Notes under the pieces: model-generated
What the model was told of the DNA's origin: nothing
The model's input: only the letters and a program-made list of their open reading frames with translations
Database searches by the model: none
Assembly (NCBI GenBank): GCA_045107045.1
Contig: JBGCFR010000010.1
Span: 1 to 64,000 of the forward strand
Direction: 5' to 3'
Length of the DNA: 64,000 nt
Origin: Putridiphycobacter sp045107045
GTDB lineage: Bacteria; Bacteroidota; Bacteroidia; Flavobacteriales_D; Crocinitomicaceae
Part shown: piece after piece, positions 25,490-34,145 of the stretch
Layout of the letters: each line of letters opens with the position of its first letter
How positions within the stretch are numbered: the stretch's first letter is position 1
Position numbers and translations under genes: made by a program

Positions 25490-27852
25490 CAGCTTTCAAT
25501 TGAAACTTTTTTTATGCCCGACAATTTAGTTTTATAAAGTTTTAAGAACCTTTTATTCTGTATTGGACTATCAGTATTCCACCAAAAACCAAGTCCCTGG
25601 CAGGAAAAATCTCCGCTAATGGATTCAAAGGCTGAACCATTTTTCATTTTAGCTATAGTATCATTAATTTCAACGTGGCAACCTATCACTTTTGCAGTAC
25701 TTCCGTAATTTAAGTTAACTAGTTGATTAAAATTATTAATTGAGGAATTCTTAATACTCCAAAGTGTTCCATTCGATTGGGCTAAAATTTCTCCATTGCT
25801 AAAACTAGATTCATCTATATTAACTTCAGATTCATTCAAAATTCCTAAAGATTTTAACCCGCCGCTTTTGCATCTAAATAATGAAATGTCTGAATGATTT
25901 ACTTCAGTAAAAAGAGAAGTCATATCATAGAAAATGCAATCTATCATTCTAACATTACTATTGTCCATTTTAATTAATGGAAACCCAGAAAACTCTACAT
26001 TTCTAGCTAAAAATTGTCCATCCATTACAATAATACCTTCATCTTTTTTGCTACAAATCTTTATGACTTGATCAAAATTTATAGCTTGAAATTTTACAGT
26101 TCCTTTTACAATCAATTGCCCCATGTCCTCAATGGTTAATATTTGATTGGGGTACATAAATAAAGTAACCTCCTCGGGAATTAGCATAGGTTCATTCAGT
26201 TTGGTTACTCTACTTTTAAACCTCCACCTATTGTCATTCATTATTAAAATTGACGTATCAGGTAATGATTTGTTGTACGGTATTGAATCACTTAAGAAGG
26301 TATTTTTATATGCTGGAAATTCATTTATTTTCACTTCAAAAGTACTTGAGCTTCCTGGTATTTTGGCGACTAAGGTTAGTTTAGTATCATTTTTAAATGG
26401 GTTTTTAAAAGATAAGTTAAAGTATTTGGTATAAGTATTCCTTGCTTTAGCCGGTATATTAAGTGGTTCATTCAATGCTTTGTATTTATCATTTCGTTTA
26501 ACACCAATTATTTGCACTGGAAAGTCAGAAACAGGGGCTATCGAAACATTAACGTTCTTTGAGTTTGATGATGAGGCATAAAATGCATGAAATGGTTTTG
26601 GCAATTGAATATTATTCCGAATTAGTTTTACATTCTCAAAATAACCATCAAAACTCACTTTTCTATATGGCCATTCAATGCCTATAATTCCCATTTTTTC
26701 ATCCAGGTCTGCCTGAATTTTTGACATAAATTCATGCAAATATTTTTCGGAAACAATCCGCTCCATATTTTTAATATAAGCTTCAAAAAAAACTGGATCA
26801 GAAAAAAGTCTGTCATGGTAATTAAATGATATATTATCATATTTTTTTGGTACCCGCTGCCCTGCAATCTTCTCAGTTTTTCGAATGCTAAAACTCTCGT
26901 AACCGACAGGCTCTATTTTTTTAGTTTCTGAATTATAATAAAACTTAACATCACTCCAGTCGAGAGAATGATATCCTCCAACTAAATCAATAATAACGTG
27001 AAACCTTGCCATTCTTTCAATGTCAAACACATCAGATGTTACCATCTCCCCCCGACGGAACATTTCTAATAAGTATGCTCCTGTTTGATAGTTGGACACT
27101 AAATCAGAATCTGACTTAACTGTACCTTTGTCATATGGTTCTACAAAACTTGAACTGTAGGCACTGTACTGTTCATCAATATAGCTACCTTGGAGTTCAT
27201 CAATTCTCCAATCCCAATATAATTCTGGATTCCATCTTAAAATAGCACCTTTCGGTTTGTTATTTCTTTCTAATACATGTTGTCCAAAATGTTCTTCCAA
27301 TGCATAAATCCCGAGGTTATTTCCATTTATTTCAACGTCAACAAAATCATAATTAAGATAAATAACACTTTCATTTTTGAGCAATTGATGATAAATCCAT
27401 TCATATATATAATTTCTAGTACCCGGGTGTTGAATAGAAAAACGATACATACCATTTACAGGCCTATTGGACTTAATTCTATAAGACCATTTATTGCCTT
27501 GTAAATGGTCAGTCATGTGACCCTTTAGCCTAATTTCACCTTCGCTTTTTTCATCAGAAAAATCTATATTACAATCCACATAATTATCACCTTCATTAAT
27601 CTGAACACCTCTATCTAAAGCAATATCTCTTTTTGAAACAATAAAATTAAAGTCACTTGATGATATGCTAATTTTCAACCTTTTTGGATTGGCAGTCTTT
27701 GACAATCTTTTATTTATGATGTAGGTATTGGCAACGTCTTGAATTCCATTGTAACCAAACTTTTTAGATACCTTATTCGCATAAAAAAAGCCTGCTAATA
27801 AAATAACAAAAAGTATAGTAAGTAGAATGGTTAGTTTTTTCTTAAAATTCAT
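25489..27852 (-). CDS. CotH-family protein lacking the DxD motif, with C-terminal repeat region
   Basis: A 787-residue protein with an N-terminal membrane anchor (8-25). The CotH core is recognised by IRLKGHMTDH, the ingrained VEINGNNLGIYALEEHF (173-189) and LRWNPELYWDW. Where CotH kinases have an aromatic-rich W-x-x-x-DLD metal motif, this one reads IEPVGYESF (313-321), so both catalytic aspartates are missing. Residues about 560-770 are short hydrophobic repeats (FQAINFDQVIKICSKK, NVEFSGFPLI, NVRMIDCIFYD) that suggest a right-handed parallel beta-helix. It is probably periplasmic. It lies between the O-antigen-ligase-like and phosphoesterase genes; a pseudokinase or binding protein is inferred. 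Confidence 0.8.
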   Translation of the reverse strand: MNFKKKLTILLTILFVILLAGFFYANKVSKKFGYNGIQDVANTYIINKRLSKTANPKRLKISISSSDFNFIVSKRDIALDRGVQINEGDNYVDCNIDFSDEKSEGEIRLKGHMTDHLQGNKWSYRIKSNRPVNGMYRFSIQHPGTRNYIYEWIYHQLLKNESVIYLNYDFVDVEINGNNLGIYALEEHFGQHVLERNNKPKGAILRWNPELYWDWRIDELQGSYIDEQYSAYSSSFVEPYDKGTVKSDSDLVSNYQTGAYLLEMFRRGEMVTSDVFDIERMARFHVIIDLVGGYHSLDWSDVKFYYNSETKKIEPVGYESFSIRKTEKIAGQRVPKKYDNISFNYHDRLFSDPVFFEAYIKNMERIVSEKYLHEFMSKIQADLDEKMGIIGIEWPYRKVSFDGYFENVKLIRNNIQLPKPFHAFYASSSNSKNVNVSIAPVSDFPVQIIGVKRNDKYKALNEPLNIPAKARNTYTKYFNLSFKNPFKNDTKLTLVAKIPGSSSTFEVKINEFPAYKNTFLSDSIPYNKSLPDTSILIMNDNRWRFKSRVTKLNEPMLIPEEVTLFMYPNQILTIEDMGQLIVKGTVKFQAINFDQVIKICSKKDEGIIVMDGQFLARNVEFSGFPLIKMDNSNVRMIDCIFYDMTSLFTEVNHSDISLFRCKSGGLKSLGILNESEVNIDESSFSNGEILAQSNGTLWSIKNSSINNFNQLVNLNYGSTAKVIGCHVEINDTIAKMKNGSAFESISGDFSCQGLGFWWNTDSPIQNKRFLKLYKTKLSGIKKVSIES

Positions 27853-27853
27853 T

Positions 27854-29185
27854 TTATGTCTTAGTCGTTTCGATAGTAGTAACTTCTCGATCTGGTTTTA
27901 ATTGGAAGATAAAAATACTGAGAATAATTAATAGTAAAATAGTGAAGGGATTCAAAGAACCAATCAGCCAGGATTCATAGTTAATATTAAAACCAGTTGC
28001 AACAATAAGTGCAAATACTAAATAATTACCATTCATATTTTTAAGTAAGTTAAAGAGTAATGCAAAAAAGTAACTTATTACACCTAGTATACCTGTATCG
28101 AACCACATTGACAAATATGAATTATGTACACCTCCATTATGCCCTTGTCTTTCTAGCCAATAATAATTTTGTCTCATGATATTCTCATCATGACCAAATC
28201 CACCTCCAAGAAAAAAGTATTTTTGAATTTCTTGCCATGCAAATGCCCAGGCGATAACCCTTCCTGATCCTTCTTCTATTGTATTGACTCTGAAATAACT
28301 CTCAAGTCCAATAAATTCTATGATCACAATTATCAAGTCAAATAAACTATCCTCAAATATAATTAAACTAGTGACTACAATAATTGCAAGCAGCCAATTA
28401 ATTTTCACCAATCTAGCGGTGACAAGAAAAAGTGTAATACTCATAATTGCATTACGAGATTCACACCAAACAATTGACAAAAATATAGCTAAAACTATAA
28501 TCAATCGTTCACGGTTTGTAAACGTTGTCAACTTCAATTCCTTGGTTAGCATATACAATACAGCTATTAAAAAAGAAAATATTCCAACTCCATTAGGGTT
28601 GCCAAGTGCTCCTTTAAACCTACCACTGCCATGAATACCAATATCTGGAACTATAGCCCCCAAAACTAAACCAATAATTAGAATCCCTACTAAAAACGTA
28701 ATTAATCCATTCCAAAAAAGAGACTTATAGGTTTTATGCAAGTATAATACGTATAGTGGAACAGTTAAGTATAAAATTATAAAAGATGCCGTTTTTTGTA
28801 TCCCTACTCCAATTCGAATTGAATAGATTAATGCAATAGTGGCAAATATAAAAAACGGGATAAATGGAATAATAAATCGATAATCCAGTGTAAAAGATTC
28901 TTTATGATAAATGAAAAAACCAAATAATGCTAATGGCGCTAAAATTTTAAGATCCTTGGCAAATTTTAAGCTATCTCGAGTAGCACCTCGGATAGGGATA
29001 TAATCAGCTAAAATCAAAAATAAAATAGAGATAATAAGCAACTCAAAGAAATACTTCTTATACCCCAATAAAAGCAAAACAACAGGGAAAAGCATATATA
29101 TTAACTCAGGAACCAATATACCCAAAATGTAAATGGCTACCATTAGGGCAATGAATTGACTATAATATTTGTATGCAATTCTCAT
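27854..29185 (-). CDS. O-antigen ligase-family (Wzy/WaaL-like) membrane protein
   Basis: A 443-residue protein with about twelve membrane spans. The large periplasmic loop after span nine contains RVIAWAFAWQEI, FFLGGGFGHDEN and GHNGGVHNSYLSMWFDTG, which match the Wzy_C/WaaL signature including the conserved His in HNSYL. Such enzymes polymerise or ligate undecaprenyl-linked glycans. It sits between the two CotH genes with a one-base gap on one side and directly abutting on the other, suggesting a joint role in making a surface polymer. Confidence 0.88.
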   Translation of the reverse strand: MRIAYKYYSQFIALMVAIYILGILVPELIYMLFPVVLLLLGYKKYFFELLIISILFLILADYIPIRGATRDSLKFAKDLKILAPLALFGFFIYHKESFTLDYRFIIPFIPFFIFATIALIYSIRIGVGIQKTASFIILYLTVPLYVLYLHKTYKSLFWNGLITFLVGILIIGLVLGAIVPDIGIHGSGRFKGALGNPNGVGIFSFLIAVLYMLTKELKLTTFTNRERLIIVLAIFLSIVWCESRNAIMSITLFLVTARLVKINWLLAIIVVTSLIIFEDSLFDLIIVIIEFIGLESYFRVNTIEEGSGRVIAWAFAWQEIQKYFFLGGGFGHDENIMRQNYYWLERQGHNGGVHNSYLSMWFDTGILGVISYFFALLFNLLKNMNGNYLVFALIVATGFNINYESWLIGSLNPFTILLLIILSIFIFQLKPDREVTTIETTKT

Positions 29186-30790
29186 TTACAATTTATCTAT
29201 TTGCTTTAAAAAAATTGATTTTCTATTAATTAAAAAACTTAGATTTGCCGCCATATCAGCTTCCCAATCATTATAAGTTTGACCTCCAGTCCATCTGTTA
29301 AAATGATTGTTGATTTCAGATAAAATCTTTGTCTTTCTTTTACTAAAAGCTTTTCGGATTATCTTATCAGTAAAAATAGTATTCATTAATTCTATAGCTC
29401 GCTGCTTAAAAGTCTTATTAAAACCTTTATCTGAAATTAAATAGTTGAATAATTTTGCATTGACAGTCCGATTATTTTTTAGATAATTAAAATAATTCCT
29501 ATTCACATTATCAGAACCTTGATAGGCTAAACCATAATCTAAGTCATTCAATATCCACCGCCACTTTTCATTTTTAACTTTGAACCAAAGGGCGTTGTTA
29601 TGCAACCAATCTCCATTGCCGTAATAAGTTTCCAGTAAAATATAGTCTATAAAGGAAGCTAAATCTATCTGATTACTTATCTCCTCAAATTTTACAAGTT
29701 GGGTGTCATTCTCAATTGCTAGTATAAGCTTATTAAAAGCATGTGCATCATCTTCATAACCATCCTTCAATTGCCCATTAGCACCTTCTAAAATTGTAAT
29801 TTCTTCTGGTTTAGCTTTCTCTTTTTTGGCAATCATATATATATCTAGTCTTTCCCTTAAATTATATATGCCCCAATAGTTTCCATTTAAGTATAGTACA
29901 ATTGCCTTTCCCATTTGGGTTAAGACATTAGTTTTTCTTGCCAACTTATGCATTAGCATATCAGCAAAAAGTGTTTTGGTATTATCATTTCCTGAATTTC
30001 GAATAACTAAAGATGCATAAGTTTTCAGGCCTTTTTTTCCAAAAAAAGAGAACATGAACATTTCACTGCCATATAATTGATGTGCCTTTAATTTAAATGA
30101 CTTTTGAGGAAATGCTCTAGTAGCATTACCACTTACCTGAAGATCACTTTGAGTTTCGAATTTAACTTTCCCTTTAACAAGATATTGCCAATATGACTTC
30201 CGCTTACCCCTATCTCCACGAATTTTATAATTGGCACTTCTATTCCAAAATGATTTATAATAGCCTTCATTAATCCATGAATTTTGTCCTAGAGTTAAAA
30301 TTCCACTTTTATTAGAAAACAACCCCTTTTCGCTCGTCACAATATTCAAAATTGGTATTTCGTGTTGATTATTAAATGGGAAAGTCACTTGTACAGGTTC
30401 GACAAAAATATCTTTCGTTTTATGTTTCGCTTTTACTAAAACAGATTTAATTTTCGGTTGATTGCCGAAGACGGGTTTAGAGCGATAAGATGTGATATAA
30501 TGATATAGATTTACCAAATTAATACTTTCGTATGAGATAGCATTAGCAGGTATATACGAGTCTCCACCATTAACTGAATATGACATTTCAAAGTTCTCGT
30601 CATACAAAAACAACTGAGCATCATTACTATCAGGTAAATGTGAAATGTCTTTTAATAATTGAAATTTTTTGAGGACGTTTTTTTTACCCAAAAGATCCTC
30701 CCTTATGCTTCCCGAAAAGCCATAAAGAGCAATAATGCCAATCAGCAGCATTATTGAAAAAATGTCTATTTTTAATAGATACCTATGCAT
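29186..30790 (-). CDS. CotH kinase-family protein (catalytic DLD present)
   Basis: A 534-residue protein with an N-terminal membrane anchor (11-27) and a chitobiase-like or beta-rich segment before the kinase core. CotH hallmarks are YLNGNYWGIYNLRERLD (300-316) and RWILNDLDYGL (411-421) with Asp416 and Asp418 in the metal position. CotH proteins are atypical kinases first described in Bacillus spore coats, where they phosphorylate coat proteins. Here the likely substrates are envelope proteins or polymers. The start overlaps the small membrane protein's stop by eight bases. Confidence 0.88.
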   Translation of the reverse strand: MHRYLLKIDIFSIMLLIGIIALYGFSGSIREDLLGKKNVLKKFQLLKDISHLPDSNDAQLFLYDENFEMSYSVNGGDSYIPANAISYESINLVNLYHYITSYRSKPVFGNQPKIKSVLVKAKHKTKDIFVEPVQVTFPFNNQHEIPILNIVTSEKGLFSNKSGILTLGQNSWINEGYYKSFWNRSANYKIRGDRGKRKSYWQYLVKGKVKFETQSDLQVSGNATRAFPQKSFKLKAHQLYGSEMFMFSFFGKKGLKTYASLVIRNSGNDNTKTLFADMLMHKLARKTNVLTQMGKAIVLYLNGNYWGIYNLRERLDIYMIAKKEKAKPEEITILEGANGQLKDGYEDDAHAFNKLILAIENDTQLVKFEEISNQIDLASFIDYILLETYYGNGDWLHNNALWFKVKNEKWRWILNDLDYGLAYQGSDNVNRNYFNYLKNNRTVNAKLFNYLISDKGFNKTFKQRAIELMNTIFTDKIIRKAFSKRKTKILSEINNHFNRWTGGQTYNDWEADMAANLSFLINRKSIFLKQIDKL

Positions 30791-31184
30791 TATTTTTATT
30801 GCTCACAAACCAAATAATAAGTAGCATTAAAAAAGTGACAATCATAGTCAATACTATATTAAAGGATCCAACTCCAACCCCTATTAATCCTACCATTAAA
30901 TTCAACAAACGTTCACTATCCGATTGGTTATCTTTTTTACCCATCCAAAGTAATACACCTAGTGAAAGAACAGCGAAAGGCAACGAATATTTTGCTAAAA
31001 TAGCCATGAAAGTAAAAGCTAAACCAATGATAAGAACGGTATTATTTAATGCCAAATTCCTTTTCTTCGACCAAACTATTTGTACTAACCTAATTAAAAG
31101 TAGGGCAACTAGTAATTGAAAAACAAACATTGGTATGTCCGATACAGCAAATCCGTTTAAACTGTTAATCAAAATATTTTTCAT
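30783..31184 (-). CDS. Small four-span membrane protein, possibly DUF4956-like
   Basis: The 133 residues form about four membrane helices with a short charged loop (MGKKDNQSDSER). The arrangement FQLLVALLLIRLVQIVW followed by NTVLIIGLAFTFMAILAKYS loosely recalls DUF4956 proteins, which in other bacteria neighbour CotH and polyphosphate VTC genes. The match is weak and I do not claim it. It is coupled to the DLD-type CotH by an eight-base overlap and starts ten bases after rfbA. Confidence 0.6.
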   Translation of the reverse strand: MKNILINSLNGFAVSDIPMFVFQLLVALLLIRLVQIVWSKKRNLALNNTVLIIGLAFTFMAILAKYSLPFAVLSLGVLLWMGKKDNQSDSERLLNLMVGLIGVGVGSFNIVLTMIVTFLMLLIIWFVSNKNNA

Positions 31185-31193
31185 AATCTTTTG

Positions 31194-32075
31194 TTAAAAT
31201 GCTTGTTTATTTTTATCTAATAATTTTAATAAATACTGACCGTATTGATTCTTTTTAAGAGGCTGTGCTAAATCTGCAAGTGCTTGGTCAGTGATATAAC
31301 CTTTTCGATATACTATTTCCTCCAAGCAAGCTACTTTTAAGCCTTGTCTTTGTTCTATTGATGCAATAAAGTTGGATGCTTGAATTAATGAATCATGTGT
31401 ACCTGTATCTAGCCATGCCATCCCCCTTCCCAATAACTCAGTGTTAAGTGTACCTTCTGCTAAATAGAGTTTATTTAAATCAGTTATCTCTAATTCGCCT
31501 CTAGCAGATGGCTTTAATTTTTTAGCCTTTTCTATAACAGAATTATCGTAAAAATAAAGTCCGGTAACCGCGTAATTTGACTTTGGATCGGATGGTTTTT
31601 CTTCTAAACCAATCACCTTTCTATCATCATCAAATTCCACAACTCCGTACCTCTCAGGATCATTTACATAATATCCAAACACTGTAGCTCCATTTTTAAT
31701 ACTAGCTGATCTTTCTAATATTTTCGGTAAACCATAACCATAGAAGATATTATCACCCAAAACCAAACAAACGTTATCACTACCAATAAACTTTTCTCCT
31801 AAAATAAATGCTTGCGCGAGTCCATCAGGAGATGGTTGAACTTTATACGAAATATCAATTCCTAGGTGGTTTCCGTTGCCTAATAGCTCCTTAAAAACCT
31901 CAATATCTCTAGGGGTTGAAATGACTAGAACTTCCTTAATATTTGCTAGCAACAGAACAGATAAAGGATAATAGATCATAGGTTTATCATATATCGGAAG
32001 AATCTGCTTCGATACAGCTTTTGTCAAAGGATACAATCTCGTTCCCGAACCTCCTGCTAGTATTATTCCTTTCAT
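31194..32075 (-). CDS. rfbA: Glucose-1-phosphate thymidylyltransferase
   Basis: The 293-residue nucleotidyltransferase has the RmlA signature from its first residues (GIILAGGSGTRLYPLT, SKQILPIYDKPMIYYP), VQPSPDGLAQAFILGE and LGDNIFYG. It makes dTDP-glucose for rhamnose or related deoxysugars. The partner genes rmlB, rmlC and rmlD are not in the window. It lies at the head of the small membrane protein/CotH/ligase block, consistent with a supply role for a surface glycan. Confidence 0.95.
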   Translation of the reverse strand: MKGIILAGGSGTRLYPLTKAVSKQILPIYDKPMIYYPLSVLLLANIKEVLVISTPRDIEVFKELLGNGNHLGIDISYKVQPSPDGLAQAFILGEKFIGSDNVCLVLGDNIFYGYGLPKILERSASIKNGATVFGYYVNDPERYGVVEFDDDRKVIGLEEKPSDPKSNYAVTGLYFYDNSVIEKAKKLKPSARGELEITDLNKLYLAEGTLNTELLGRGMAWLDTGTHDSLIQASNFIASIEQRQGLKVACLEEIVYRKGYITDQALADLAQPLKKNQYGQYLLKLLDKNKQAF

Positions 32076-32134
32076 CTTAAATTTATTTAACTAATTATTA
32101 TTAAGTATTAACGGTTTTTGGGCACATTCAGTTT

Positions 32135-32142
32135 CAAAATTA
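32135..32142 (-). promoter_or_regulatory. -7 box (TAATTTTG) upstream of rfbA
   Basis: TAATTTTG on the minus strand matches TAnnTTTG and lies about 60 bases before the rfbA ATG, overlapping the end of the upstream gene. If active, it would let the rfbA-CotH block be expressed separately from mutL and the rhomboids. Confidence 0.35.
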
Positions 32143-33258
32143 GAAATTAATTACAGTTGAAATCGGTTTATGGTCTGAGAATGCGACATCATGTGTCTTA
32201 AACTGACTAGCTGAAAACGGGTCAGTATAAAAAATGTAGTCAATTCTGTTGGAAGGAATTTTACCTATATAGGTCGTTCCAATACCGTTTCCAGAATGAA
32301 CAAAAGCATCATTCATTGATTTATTTAACTGTCGATAACAATATGAAACAGGTGTGTCATTGACGTCACCACAAAAGATAACTGGATAGGGTGATCCGTT
32401 AACATGATCTGTTACTTTTTCTATTTGTACTGCTCGTTTTTCGTAAGCCAATTTCAATCTTGTTAAAATCATTTGCTCTTCTTCGTTTCGCTGATAAATT
32501 TTTCCAGTTTCTTGATCACCAAAAAAGGCATAATCCTTATCTTGTAATCGAATTGAACCTAAATGGGCATTATACACTCGAAAAGTATCCTCGCCTCGCT
32601 TAATGTCTGAATAAATACAAAAATTATTTGGATCGTTGTCAAAACCTATTTCTCCTGAACTAACAATAGGGTATTTGCTAAAAGTTGCCAAACCAAAATA
32701 CTTATTTCCTAGCATTTTATGTGTGTATCTCTCCTGAAAAAATGGGGTTCTCAATATTTTCAACAAGGTATCTCTAGTTACAAATTCAGTACTACCATCT
32801 TGATGATAAAATTCCTGAAAGCATGTGATATCGGAAGATTCTTTTGATAAAAAATTAAAAATTCCATCTCGAGAACTTTTACGTTTTTCTTTTTTGTTAT
32901 AAAGATCGAATATTCTTACATTATATGACAGAACCTTTATACTATTAGCAGTAGGGGCATTACTTGAAATATTAAATGCAAAAAAATGATTCAGGTGATT
33001 CCATCCAACAATTATAATTATAAGATTAAACCAAATGTATCTTCTTCTAAAAACTAACCAAAAACATAAAAAAGCAATAGTTAAACCAATTAATACTGGA
33101 TAACCCAACCCTAAATAATAGATGTATGGAATAGTGTTAGGTGAAAAATGAGTACTAAGATATGCTCCAAGCAAACCTAAACCAATAATGACATTGAAAA
33201 AGAACAAAAATTTCAAGAAAAAATGAGCAGATTTTTTAGCTTTTTTTGTCATTCCCAA
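32140..33258 (-). CDS. Endonuclease/exonuclease/phosphatase-fold membrane protein
   Basis: The 372-residue protein has three or four N-terminal membrane spans (about 10-90). A DNase I-like domain follows with VLSYNVRIFD, CFQEFYHQDG (catalytic Glu), FRVYNAHLGS, VIFCGDVNDTPVS (Asp/Asn pair) and FSDHKPIS (His). The membrane-anchored form probably faces the periplasm and may cleave phosphodiesters or phospholipids rather than cellular DNA. Its first 23 bases overlap the end of the rhomboid gene upstream. Bacteroidota often place this gene near mutL and rhomboids. Confidence 0.88.
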   Translation of the reverse strand: MGMTKKAKKSAHFFLKFLFFFNVIIGLGLLGAYLSTHFSPNTIPYIYYLGLGYPVLIGLTIAFLCFWLVFRRRYIWFNLIIIIVGWNHLNHFFAFNISSNAPTANSIKVLSYNVRIFDLYNKKEKRKSSRDGIFNFLSKESSDITCFQEFYHQDGSTEFVTRDTLLKILRTPFFQERYTHKMLGNKYFGLATFSKYPIVSSGEIGFDNDPNNFCIYSDIKRGEDTFRVYNAHLGSIRLQDKDYAFFGDQETGKIYQRNEEEQMILTRLKLAYEKRAVQIEKVTDHVNGSPYPVIFCGDVNDTPVSYCYRQLNKSMNDAFVHSGNGIGTTYIGKIPSNRIDYIFYTDPFSASQFKTHDVAFSDHKPISTVINF

Positions 33259-34144
33259 ATTTAAATAAAAACGATTTTTCTGATTTACTCAAGCTATCAT
33301 AACCTCCTTTTGAAATTTTATCCAAAATGGCATCTGCTCGTTCTTGTTCTGCTGCTTTGGCATTACGATATTGATCATCATTCATTTTACGATAATCATC
33401 CGTTCGGTAAACTTTCATTTTTGGTTTCTTTTTAAAAATTGACTTAAAATCAAAACCATAAATCCACCGTTCAAATCGATTCATAAATTGGTCATTTTTA
33501 TCAACATTAATCATAGAAATTATACCAAATAAAAAACCTCCAATATGCGCAAAATGGGCGATTCCATCAAGACGGGTTAAAGCGGCAAAATCTCCTAAAA
33601 CAAAAAACAAAGCCAAAATCCAGAAAGGAATATTAATTCCAAAAAATAACTGAACATTAACGGTTGGGCGATAGAATAAAATAGCTCCAAAAAAGGCATA
33701 TACAGCACCACTAGCTCCAATCGTAGAAGCAGGATCTAAATCCTGCAAATACGGAATACTATATGATAGTATATGCATTACCCCACCTGCTATACCTCCT
33801 AATACATAGGTTAAAACTAGCTTCTTTTCATTAAAATAAGTCAAGAATAGTTGTCCTACAAAATAAAACATAAGCATATTCAAAGCAATATGATAAAAAT
33901 CAGCATGGGTGAATAAGCTGGTAAAAATGCTCCAAGGCTTATATACAATTTCAAACAATGTACCAGGCAATGCCGTAGCATTTCTAATCACTGAATAGAC
34001 ATCAGGAACTTTGAACAGTTTCGTGAGAATCCATAGCAATTCGAAAAAAACAAAAACAATGACATTAATAAGTAATAGTACCTTTAGGTTACTCCCTTGC
34101 TTAAACTCATATTTTATTCTATCGATTAGATTTAACTGACTCAT
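33236..34144 (-). CDS. Rhomboid family protease with basic C-terminal tail
   Basis: Six-span rhomboid of 302 residues with Ser145 in TIGASGAVYA and His200 in HFAHIGGFLFG. The conserved HIALNMLMFYF (85-95) lines the active site. The last 80 residues are soluble and charged, with KKKPKMKVYRTDDYRK and a repeated E/K-rich stretch, so a cytoplasmic binding tail is likely. It is coupled to the second rhomboid by a one-base gap and to the next gene by overlap. Confidence 0.9.
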   Translation of the reverse strand: MSQLNLIDRIKYEFKQGSNLKVLLLINVIVFVFFELLWILTKLFKVPDVYSVIRNATALPGTLFEIVYKPWSIFTSLFTHADFYHIALNMLMFYFVGQLFLTYFNEKKLVLTYVLGGIAGGVMHILSYSIPYLQDLDPASTIGASGAVYAFFGAILFYRPTVNVQLFFGINIPFWILALFFVLGDFAALTRLDGIAHFAHIGGFLFGIISMINVDKNDQFMNRFERWIYGFDFKSIFKKKPKMKVYRTDDYRKMNDDQYRNAKAAEQERADAILDKISKGGYDSLSKSEKSFLFKFGNDKKS

Positions 34145-34145
34145 T

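Noticed and set aside
27277..28634. Plus-strand frames opposite the CotH-like and ligase genes
   Set aside because: They are short, lack domains, and lie antisense to long genes with clear family motifs.
30754..31119. Plus-strand open frame of 121 codons opposite the CotH and small membrane protein genes
   Set aside because: It covers the overlapping coding regions on the minus strand, has no recognisable domain and is best explained as a shadow frame.
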